In this document: in pieces, positions 6,782-12,627 of the stretch
Numbering within the stretch: the first letter of the stretch is position 1
Layout of the letters: each line of letters starts with the position of its first letter
The notes under the pieces: model-generated
Told to the model about the DNA's origin: nothing
The model's input: only the letters and a program-made list of their open reading frames with translations
Databases searched by the model: none
Position numbers and translations under genes: made by a program
NCBI GenBank assembly: GCA_001805765.1
Contig: MHGW01000011.1
Location: 4,174-16,800 of the forward strand
Source of the DNA: Omnitrophica WOR_2 bacterium RIFCSPLOWO2_01_FULL_41_12
GTDB taxonomy: Bacteria > Omnitrophota > Gorgyraeia > Gygaellales > Profunditerraquicolaceae
Length of the DNA: 12,627 nucleotides
Direction of reading: 5' to 3'

Positions 6782-9672
6782 TTTTTATATTTTTTCTCGG
6801 AACCGCACGGACAGGGGTCATTCCGGCCGACTTTGGCTTGGGATGAGGGTTTTTGGGTAGGGGTTTTCGGTATCTGTGCAGGTTCTTCCGTAGGTTTTTC
6901 AAAGCGGGTCCCTTCAGGATGCAACAATTCCTGAGACAAGGAACTAAAAACGCCTCTAAATCTTTCTGGTTTAATTGGCTGTAATTTAAAAATTGCCTCA
7001 ACCGCGTCTTCCTCAATATTAGAAATCATTTGCGTAAACATTTCAAAGGCCTCGCGCTTATATTCTATTAAAGGGTCGCGCTGGCCATAGGCGCGCAGGC
7101 CTATTCCTTCTCTTAAATTATCCATGGCGTAGAGATGGTCCTTCCATTTACTGTCAATGATCTGCAAAAATACCATGCGCTCTAAATGCCGCAATGTTTC
7201 CTGGCCAAAAGATTTTTCTCTATTCTCGTAAACCTGCGTTATGCTTTTAGACAATTCTTCTTTGATACGCTCTTTATTCAGGCCTTCTAATTTGGAGGCA
7301 TCAACTTCTAAGCCAAATTTTAATCTTAGGGTATTAGCTAAACTTACCATATCCCATTGTCTGTCCCCGGTATTATCGCTCAGATATAATGCTAAAATAT
7401 TATCGAGGATATCTCGCGCTATATCTAATATCTCATCTTTCAAAGAAACACCCTCTAAAATGTGCTTACGTTGACTATAGATTACCTCTCTTTGTTTATT
7501 CATCACATTATCGTATTCCAAAAGCTGTTTTCTAATCTCAAAATTATGCTGCTCTACTCTTCTCTGGGCAATCTCAATGGATTTGCTCACCCAGGGATGT
7601 TCAATGACCTGGCCCTCTTCTAATCCTAACCTATTCATAATCCCCACCAGCCGATCTGAACCAAATAAACGCATCAGGTCATCTTCTAATGCCACATAAA
7701 ATCTAGAAGAACCGGGGTCTCCTTGCCTACCGGAACGGCCGCGCAACTGATTATCAATGCGCCGGGCTTCATGGCGCTCTGTGCCTAAGACATGCAGCCC
7801 TCCTACTGCAACTACTTTTTTATGTTCTTCTTCGGTTTCCTTCCTGTATTTTTCTAATATTTTTTTATATTCTTCTGGATAATTAGGGTCTTCGGGTTTT
7901 AGTTTCTCTCTGCTTAAATTCTTGGCCAATATTTGGGGATTACCGCCTAATAAAATATCAGTGCCTCTGCCAGCCATATTCGTGGCGATAGTTACTCCCT
8001 TGTACCTGCCGGCCTGGGCAACAATCTGGGCCTCCATCTCATGATACTTGGCATTCAACACCTGATGGCTAATGCCGCGCATTTTAAGCATCTCGGATAA
8101 ACGTTCGGACTTATCAATGGAGATCGTACCCACTAAAACCGGCCGGCCCAAATTATAAAGCTCGGCTATCTCATCAACCACGGCCTTAAATTTTTCTTTC
8201 TCTGTCTTATAAATACAATCGGAATAATTAGTGCGGATAAGAACTCTATTGGTAGGAATAATCACCACATCTAATTTATATATAGCCTTAAATTCATTTG
8301 CCTCGGTAAAGGCGGTGCCGGTCATCCCGGCTAATTTTTCATACATCCGGAAATAATTCTGAAAGGTGATCGTAGCCAGGGTTTGATTCTCCCGTTCTAT
8401 CTTCATCCCCTCTTTTGCTTCCACTGCCTGATGCAGGCCGTCTGACCAGCGCCTGCCCGGCATCATCCGGCCGGTAAATTCATCTACAATCACCACCTGT
8501 CCGTCTTTTACCACGTAATCCACATCTTTTTTATAAAGGTTGTGCGCGCGCAAGCCTTGAATAATATGGTGGCGCCATTCCATAGTTTCAATTTCATGCA
8601 GATTAGCCACGCCTAACATAGAACAGGCCTTAGATTCGCCCTGTTCTGTAAGATGGGCGGTATGCGCTTTTTCATCCACAATATAATCAAAGCCGGCGGA
8701 TAAATCCTCTCCTTTATATTTTGCCTCAATTTCATCCTTTTCTAAAATTACCCTGCCTTTAAGCCGGGGGATAAGCTTATTAATGATATAATATTTTTCA
8801 GTGGACTCTTCTGCCGGCCCGGAAATAATCAAAGGCGTGCGCGCCTCATCAATCAATATGGAATCCACCTCATCCACAATGGCGTAATAAAAAGGCCGCT
8901 GCGCTAAATCTTCCAGACTGTATTTCATATTATCGCGCAGATAATCAAAGCCAAATTCATTATTCGTGCCATAGGTGATATCGCAATTATAAGCCTGTTT
9001 TCTCTGCTCATCGGACATATCATGCTGAATCACTCCTACGCAAAGGCCTAAAAATTCATAAATCGGCCCCATCCATTCCTGGTCGCGCCGGGCAAGGTAG
9101 TCATTAACCGTAACGATATGTACGCCCTTACCCAGCAGGGCATTAAGGTAAGCCGGCAAGGTGGCTACCAAGGTCTTTCCTTCGCCTGTAGCCATCTCCG
9201 CGATTTTACCTTCGTGCAGCACTATGCCGCCGGCTATCTGCGCATCAAAATGGCGCATATTTACCGTGCGCCTGGCTGCTTCTCTTACTGTAGCGAAAAC
9301 TTCCGGCAAAATTTCTTGAAAAATTCTATTGCGGGTAATTTTCAATTTTTCTTTTATCCTGTCTTTTTCTTCGGGTATGGCTACGGCAAGAAGCGCTTCC
9401 TCTAATTCCTGAAATTGCGGCTCTAATTCCTTTGCCTTCTCTAAAACATGTTCTCTAAACTCCTCTGTTTTTTTCTTTAAATCTAAATCCGAAAGGCTGC
9501 TGATCTTAGGTTCCCACGCATTTACAGCAGCCACGATTTTAGCCAGTTCTACCATCTTATTTATGGATGGCCCGGGCAGATCTTGATGTAAGGCGATATT
9601 AACCGAGGGGTATTTTTTCTGGATAATGTTTTGTTTTTGTTTTAAAAGTTGTTTTTTAATCAGTCCTAACAT
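6766..9672 (-). CDS. secA: Preprotein translocase ATPase SecA
   Basis: This 968-residue motor drives secretory proteins through SecYEG at the inner membrane. Walker A is ATGEGKT (161-167) and Walker B is DEVD (267-270), followed by IDEARTPLIISGP. The preprotein-crosslinking region contains VDEFTGRMMPGRRWSDGLHQ. NBF2 carries MAGRGTDI and QLRGRSGRQGDPGSSRF. The helical scaffold/wing region follows, and the C-terminus ends in a zinc-binding SEC-C motif, CPCGSEKKYKKCHGK, which in other species contacts SecB and phospholipid. Odd points: an extra charged helical stretch of roughly 30-35 residues at about 77-121, before LPEVFATVREAA, and a long N-terminus before NAWEP. The start at 9672 overlaps the prfB stop by 17 nt; GAAGAA is the only, weak, ribosome site, so coupling to prfB is likely. 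Confidence 0.97.
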   Translation of the reverse strand: MLGLIKKQLLKQKQNIIQKKYPSVNIALHQDLPGPSINKMVELAKIVAAVNAWEPKISSLSDLDLKKKTEEFREHVLEKAKELEPQFQELEEALLAVAIPEEKDRIKEKLKITRNRIFQEILPEVFATVREAARRTVNMRHFDAQIAGGIVLHEGKIAEMATGEGKTLVATLPAYLNALLGKGVHIVTVNDYLARRDQEWMGPIYEFLGLCVGVIQHDMSDEQRKQAYNCDITYGTNNEFGFDYLRDNMKYSLEDLAQRPFYYAIVDEVDSILIDEARTPLIISGPAEESTEKYYIINKLIPRLKGRVILEKDEIEAKYKGEDLSAGFDYIVDEKAHTAHLTEQGESKACSMLGVANLHEIETMEWRHHIIQGLRAHNLYKKDVDYVVKDGQVVIVDEFTGRMMPGRRWSDGLHQAVEAKEGMKIERENQTLATITFQNYFRMYEKLAGMTGTAFTEANEFKAIYKLDVVIIPTNRVLIRTNYSDCIYKTEKEKFKAVVDEIAELYNLGRPVLVGTISIDKSERLSEMLKMRGISHQVLNAKYHEMEAQIVAQAGRYKGVTIATNMAGRGTDILLGGNPQILAKNLSREKLKPEDPNYPEEYKKILEKYRKETEEEHKKVVAVGGLHVLGTERHEARRIDNQLRGRSGRQGDPGSSRFYVALEDDLMRLFGSDRLVGIMNRLGLEEGQVIEHPWVSKSIEIAQRRVEQHNFEIRKQLLEYDNVMNKQREVIYSQRKHILEGVSLKDEILDIARDILDNILALYLSDNTGDRQWDMVSLANTLRLKFGLEVDASKLEGLNKERIKEELSKSITQVYENREKSFGQETLRHLERMVFLQIIDSKWKDHLYAMDNLREGIGLRAYGQRDPLIEYKREAFEMFTQMISNIEEDAVEAIFKLQPIKPERFRGVFSSLSQELLHPEGTRFEKPTEEPAQIPKTPTQKPSSQAKVGRNDPCPCGSEKKYKKCHGK

Positions 9673-10760
9673 TTTTCTTCAAATACGCTTCAATCAACTC
9701 ATCAATTCCGCCGTCCATCACCTTGTTCACATCTCCGGTTTCATAATCCGTGCGGTGGTCTTTAACCATACTGTAAGGATGCATGACATAAGAGCGGACC
9801 TGGCTTCCCCACTCAATCTTTTTTTTCTCTGTACCGTATTGCTTAAACAACTCTGCTTCCTTCTTCTTTCTTTCTAAATCATAAAGCCTGGCCTGCAATA
9901 TTTTTAAAGCAGTTTGTTTGTTTTGATATTGGGAGCGCTCATTCTGGCACTGTGCTACTATGCCTGAAGGGATATGCGTTATCCTTACCGCCGAATCCGT
10001 AGTATTTACGCTCTGGCCGCCCGGGCCCGATGAACGATAAACATCAATGCGTAAATCCTTGTCTTCTATTTTTACATCCGCGCCTTCCTCTATTTCCGGA
10101 ATTACGTCTACCGAGGCAAACGAGGTATGCCGGCGTTTATTAGCATCAAACGGAGAAATGCGTACCAGTCGATGCACTCCGCGCTCCGCTTTTAAATAGC
10201 CATACACATATTCTCCTTCGATTAATGCCGTGATATTTTTTATTCCTGCCTCTTCACCGAAAAGTATATCCAGTGTTTTTAGATTATACTTGTGGCTTTC
10301 CGCCCAACGGCTATACATGCGAAAGAGCATTCCCACCCAATCGCAAGATTCCGTTCCTCCTGCTCCGGCATTAATGCTTAAAATCGCATTATTTTTATCA
10401 AACTCAGCCGAAAGCAAAGCCTTAAATTCTAACTTATCCACCTCGCTGAGAAGGGCATCAATATTTCTGGATAAATCTGCGATTAACTCTTTGTCTTCCT
10501 CTTTAAGAATCTCAGCGATTTCCTTTAATTCTGCGTATCTCTTAAAGGTATTCTCCCAAGGTTCAACCGCTGACTTAAGGGCCTTTAGTTTTTTTACTAC
10601 TTTTGTAGAATTATCCGTATTCTGCCAGAATCCGCCTTGAGACATCTGCAGGGATAAGTCCTGGGCTTTTTTCTTTTGGTTATCTATGTCAAAGATAACC
10701 TCGTAAAGATTCCAGGCGGGTGGATATAGCTGAAAAATTGGCTTTGATGTTTTCTAACAT
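9656..10760 (-). CDS. prfB: Peptide chain release factor 2, expressed by programmed +1 frameshift
   Basis: RF2 recognises UGA and UAA and releases the finished peptide. The true start is ATG at 10760, preceded by AAGGAGG. A short zero-frame segment of 23 codons ends ...LRGYL then TGA (10691-10689). A +1 slip on CTT (10694-10692) continues as DIDNQKKKAQ and gives a 367-residue protein, close to E. coli RF2 (365). Reading only from the internal ATG at 10645 would lose the first 38 residues of the N-terminal helical domain. In full numbering the anticodon-like SPF tripeptide is at 202-204 (RISPFDANKRRHTSF) and the GGQ catalytic loop is at 247-249 (SSGPGGQSVN). The gene follows pilT after a structured 95-bp spacer and overlaps secA by 17 nt. 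Low RF2 favours slippage, so synthesis is self-limiting. Confidence 0.96.
10688..10703 (-). promoter_or_regulatory. prfB: RF2 autoregulatory +1 frameshift site
   Basis: The minus strand reads CGA GGT TAT CTT TGA C. It has the classical slippery CTT followed by UGA-C, a poor termination context, and the LRGYL codons seen in many prfB genes. GAGGT just upstream is complementary to the anti-Shine-Dalgarno (ACCTC) and would act as the internal stimulator. Slipping from CTT to TTT moves the ribosome to GAC and into the long frame. Confidence 0.95.
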
Positions 10761-10783
10761 TATATTCCTCCTTCATAGTAATG

Positions 10784-10857
10784 AACACCTGCCCATCCGC
10801 CCTAAAAAGGGCGCACTTGGCAATCCTTTATGCCAAGGTGCGATAGGGCCGGGTGTT
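10784..10857 (-). ncRNA. Structured RNA element between pilT and prfB (three-way-junction-like)
   Basis: Three pairing blocks are visible. The closing stem joins AACACC (10784-10789) with GGTGTT (10852-10857) and GCCC (10791-10794) with GGGC (10846-10849). One internal hairpin is CGCCCT/AGGGCG (10798-10803 with 10808-10813). A second is an 11-bp stem, 10812-10822 with 10831-10842, with a single bulged G. The two internal stems compete for two bases at 10812-10813. The closing stem includes the pilT stop codon, and the prfB ribosome site follows about 11 nt beyond. It may protect the pilT 3' end, terminate transcription without a U-tract, or control prfB. It matches no riboswitch class I can name. 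Confidence 0.5.
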
Positions 10858-11929
10858 ATGTTCTTTTTATGCCTCTGAGGCTCAGCAAAAACTCATCTTT
10901 GTTATCGGAAAAATTAGATGCCTCTTCTTCGGTGATCTTGGCTTCTTTGACTAATTTGATTAAGGATTGATTAAAAGATTGCATATTGAAGATTCCTCCA
11001 TCTTCAATGAACTGCGGTATCTCCCAGGTCTTTCCCTCTCTAGTTAATCTACTTATAGTAGGGGTAAGTAGCATAATCTCTACGGCCGGTATGCGTCCGG
11101 ACTGATCTTTTAAAGGCACCAGCCTCTGCGAGATTATGCCTTTTAATAAATAAGATAACTGCGTCCTGATCTGTTGGTGTTGGTGGGGAGGGAAAAAATT
11201 GATAATTCTTTCTATGCTTTGGCTGGCATTTACAGTATGCAGGGTACTTAAAACTAACACCCCTGTTTCTGCAGCGGTGATAGCGCTGGCCATCGTTTCA
11301 ATATCGCGGATATTACCTATATATATGACATCCGGGCTCTGTAAGGTAAAGGCGCGCAAAGCCACCGCGTAGGAGGAAACATCCACGCCCAATTCCCGCT
11401 GATTAATAATAGAGTTTTTGTCTTCAAAAGTAAACTCAATCGGCTCTTCTACCGTGAGGATATGTTTGCTCGTATTACTATTAATATAATCGATCATGCT
11501 GGCGATGGTAGTGGACTTTCCGCTGCCGGCGCTTCCGGTTAAAAGCACCAAGCCTCTTTTCTCCAGCGCTAATTTCTTTAATACTTCAGCCGGTAAATTA
11601 AGCTCTTCAAATGTCTTGGTGGCGCAATGGACATTTCTGATCACGATGGCAGGCCAGTTTCTCTGGGTAAATATATTTATTCTGAACCTGCGGCCAAATT
11701 CTTCTAAATACAAAGCAAAATCTATATCTAAACTATGCTTAAAATTCTCTCTTTGTTTGGGAGTGGTTATTTCTTCCACCGCCTTCATCATATCGTCTAC
11801 GCTTAATACGGCATCCGAAGCCCCGGTCACCTTGCCGTCAATCCTCAGGCGCGGCGGGCCGCCGGCGCGCAAAAATAAATCCGAGGCCTCACTATCAACC
11901 ATCTGTTTTAATAATTTCTTTATGCTCAT
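10856..11929 (-). CDS. pilT: PilT/PilU-family type IV pilus ATPase, with Asn at the Walker B glutamate
   Basis: This 357-residue cytosolic hexameric ATPase of the retraction type has an N-terminal PAS-like domain (1-~115) and a C-terminal RecA-like core. Visible motifs are Walker A GSAGSGKST (132-140), Asp box EEPIEF (161-166), INQRELG (175-181) and His box STLHTVNAS (228-236). In most PilT/PilU the Walker B ends GEMRD or GEIRD; here it is IGNIRD with N206, and the preceding conserved LRxDPD reads LQSPD. Hydrolysis may therefore be weak, or the protein may be a PilU-like partner. The start was set at ATG 11929, 5 nt after GGAGG, rather than the GTG at 11935 that overlaps the ribosome site. 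Its first 346 bp and its promoter are duplicated in tandem just upstream. Confidence 0.9.
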   Translation of the reverse strand: MSIKKLLKQMVDSEASDLFLRAGGPPRLRIDGKVTGASDAVLSVDDMMKAVEEITTPKQRENFKHSLDIDFALYLEEFGRRFRINIFTQRNWPAIVIRNVHCATKTFEELNLPAEVLKKLALEKRGLVLLTGSAGSGKSTTIASMIDYINSNTSKHILTVEEPIEFTFEDKNSIINQRELGVDVSSYAVALRAFTLQSPDVIYIGNIRDIETMASAITAAETGVLVLSTLHTVNASQSIERIINFFPPHQHQQIRTQLSYLLKGIISQRLVPLKDQSGRIPAVEIMLLTPTISRLTREGKTWEIPQFIEDGGIFNMQSFNQSLIKLVKEAKITEEEASNFSDNKDEFLLSLRGIKRT

Positions 11930-11996
11930 TTTCACCTCCGGATAATTACCTATTTTTTAAACTGTCTTTATAATTATAACACTAATTTCTTAATTT
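11584..11996. repeat. Tandem duplication, unit 1 (413 bp)
   Basis: Unit 1 matches unit 2 (11997-12409) at every position I compared, at a constant offset of 413 bp. It holds the 5' part of the intact pilT, its ribosome site and promoter, and a 23-bp copy of the 3' end of the methyltransferase gene. Identity stops at 11583/11996, where the two sides share an imperfect 16-nt patch around AAGAAATTAG. Confidence 0.95.
11973..11981 (-). promoter_or_regulatory. Extended -10 promoter of the intact pilT
   Basis: The minus strand reads TGTTATAAT, a TG-extended -10 with a perfect hexamer, about 44 nt before the ATG. The expected start site near 11966 gives a leader of about 37 nt with GGAGG. The -35 position falls at the duplication junction and reads TGAAGA, a poor match. 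The hexamer lies inside the 12-bp palindrome TTATAATTATAA (11968-11979). Confidence 0.6.
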
Positions 11997-12342
11997 CTTC
12001 AGCCGGTAAATTAAGCTCTTCAAATGTCTTGGTGGCGCAATGGACATTTCTGATCACGATGGCAGGCCAGTTTCTCTGGGTAAATATATTTATTCTGAAC
12101 CTGCGGCCAAATTCTTCTAAATACAAAGCAAAATCTATATCTAAACTATGCTTAAAATTCTCTCTTTGTTTGGGAGTGGTTATTTCTTCCACCGCCTTCA
12201 TCATATCGTCTACGCTTAATACGGCATCCGAAGCCCCGGTCACCTTGCCGTCAATCCTCAGGCGCGGCGGGCCGCCGGCGCGCAAAAATAAATCCGAGGC
12301 CTCACTATCAACCATCTGTTTTAATAATTTCTTTATGCTCAT
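11974..12342 (-). pseudogene. Truncated pilT copy fused to the tail of the methyltransferase gene
   Basis: This 122-residue ORF is identical to PilT residues 1-115, the N-terminal PAS-like domain, and then diverges to EIKKLVL and stops. The last six residues IKKLVL and the TAA are the end of the methyltransferase gene (QIKKLVL) brought in by the duplication, joined in frame at codon 116. No Walker A or other ATPase motif is present, so it cannot be an active motor. It keeps the GGAGG site, the ATG and its own upstream promoter, so it may be translated. If so, its product could interact with PilT hexamers through the N-terminal domain. It is best treated as a recent duplication by-product, or possibly an assembly error. 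Confidence 0.85.
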
Positions 12343-12409
12343 TTTCACCTCCGGATAATTACCTATTTTTTAAACTGTCTTTATAATTATAACACTAATT
12401 TCTTAATTT
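11997..12409. repeat. Tandem duplication, unit 2 (413 bp)
   Basis: This is the second copy of the unit at 11584-11996. It consists of 346 bp of pilT 5' coding sequence, 44 bp of intergenic promoter region and the last 23 bp of the methyltransferase gene. The right edge, where the two copies part, lies at 12409/12410. It is probably the original promoter-proximal copy, since it stays joined to the complete methyltransferase 3' end. Confidence 0.95.
12386..12394 (-). promoter_or_regulatory. Extended -10 promoter, ancestral copy
   Basis: The same TGTTATAAT as in the downstream copy, here overlapping the stop codon of the methyltransferase gene. The -35 position 17 nt upstream reads GCGACA, matching TTGACA at 4 of 6 positions. 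That box lies just beyond the duplicated segment, so only this copy has it. Confidence 0.6.
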
Positions 12410-12627
12410 GTCGCTCCAGATTTAAAAGTGCGGCTTTGGTTTTCTTTCCCAAAATATAGCCGCCTAACTTACCACTGGATTCAATGATGCGATGACAGGG
12501 AATAATCAAGGGATAAGGATTATTTTTTAATATCTGCCCTACCGCCCGATACGCCTTTGGCCTGCCGGCTTTACGGGCTATCCATTTATAAGTGCGTACT
12601 TCGCCTAAGGGAATGCCTGATACAATT
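12387..12627 (-). CDS. ogt: Methylated-DNA-protein-cysteine methyltransferase, C-terminal part
   Basis: Seventy-nine residues are visible; the N-terminus lies beyond the right edge. The alkyl-acceptor active site IPCHRII is present (Cys at visible residue 44), preceded by IPLGEVRTYKWIARKAG and the AYRAVGQILKNNP helix. It is followed by GKLGGYILGKKTKAALLNLE. These are the DNA-binding winged-helix and acceptor motifs of the Ada/Ogt family, which removes alkyl groups from O6-guanine by a single irreversible transfer to cysteine. It ends in ERQIKKLVL, and the last 23 bp of the gene are repeated downstream within the pilT duplication. No terminator separates it from the truncated pilT copy, so readthrough is possible. 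Whether it is Ogt-like or part of a larger protein cannot be seen. Confidence 0.93.
   Translation of the reverse strand, partial: IVSGIPLGEVRTYKWIARKAGRPKAYRAVGQILKNNPYPLIIPCHRIIESSGKLGGYILGKKTKAALLNLERQIKKLVL

Noticed and set aside
9118..9877. Plus-strand ORFs of 95 and 83 codons opposite secA and prfB
   Set aside because: Antisense shadows of two strongly conserved genes.
10643..10645. Internal ATG as the start of RF2
   Set aside because: It lacks the N-terminal helix of RF2, while the upstream ATG has a strong ribosome site and leads through the conserved frameshift site.
10784..10857. Integron attC site or classical intrinsic terminator
   Set aside because: The ends resemble AAC...GTT, but the bases after GTT do not fit the RRRY core and no integrase or cassette array is present. 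There is no U-tract for a classical terminator.
11930..11935. GTG as start codon of pilT (adding Met-Lys)
   Set aside because: The GTG is part of the GGAGGTG ribosome site; the ATG two codons later has ideal spacing.
11496..12358. Two plus-strand ORFs (149 and 109 codons) with shared sequence
   Set aside because: They are the antisense of the two pilT copies; their similarity comes only from the 413-bp duplication.
1..12627. CRISPR arrays, transposons, tRNA genes, prophage or defence genes
   Set aside because: No spaced direct repeats, transposase motifs, cloverleaf sequences or phage-like proteins were seen; the window is mostly housekeeping and envelope genes.

Overview
The window reads as chromosomal DNA of a diderm (Gram-negative type) bacterium. 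A lipid A-type acyltransferase, apolipoprotein N-acyltransferase (Lnt), SecA and a type IV pilus ATPase are all encoded here, and the base composition is moderately AT-rich by eye. The protein styles and the mix of neighbours fit an uncultured lineage such as Omnitrophota or a PVC relative. That placement is an inference from pattern memory, not a demonstrated assignment. No phage, transposase, CRISPR, tRNA or rRNA signal was seen.

Left part (1-2583, all minus strand): a promoter at about 2556-2583 drives a LpxL/HtrB-family acyltransferase and a 70-residue two-helix membrane protein, ending at a strong intrinsic terminator (1335-1374). Only 13 nt after the terminator's U-tract begins a pair made of a two-CBS-domain protein and an ArsB/NhaD/SLC13-type ion permease, which is cut by the left edge. 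Because there is no room for a promoter between terminator and CBS start, the hairpin may act as an attenuator.

Middle (2531-3670): a 237-bp divergent intergenic region holds two promoters facing apart and an 8-bp inverted repeat. The plus-strand gene is a cation diffusion facilitator whose perfect TATAAT lies 7 nt before the ATG, with no Shine-Dalgarno, so its mRNA looks leaderless. It overlaps tail to tail by 27 nt with a major facilitator gene.

Right part (3644-12627, all minus strand): read in transcription order, the genes are the end of an O6-methylguanine-DNA methyltransferase, a truncated pilT copy, a full pilT/pilU-like gene, prfB, secA, lnt, an M23 peptidase and an MFS transporter. 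From prfB to MFS the genes overlap or nearly touch (17-nt, 16-nt and ATGA overlaps, then a 7-nt gap). This looks like one operon joining translation termination, protein export, lipoprotein maturation and wall remodelling. prfB carries the classical autoregulatory +1 frameshift site, so the true RF2 is 367 residues.

The most unusual structure is at 11584-12409. A 413-bp segment holding the 3' end of the methyltransferase gene, the pilT promoter and the first 346 bp of pilT is present twice in perfect tandem. This produces a chimeric ORF of 115 PilT residues ending in the methyltransferase tail. The intact PilT also has Asn in place of the catalytic Walker B glutamate. A three-way-junction-like RNA element lies between pilT and prfB.
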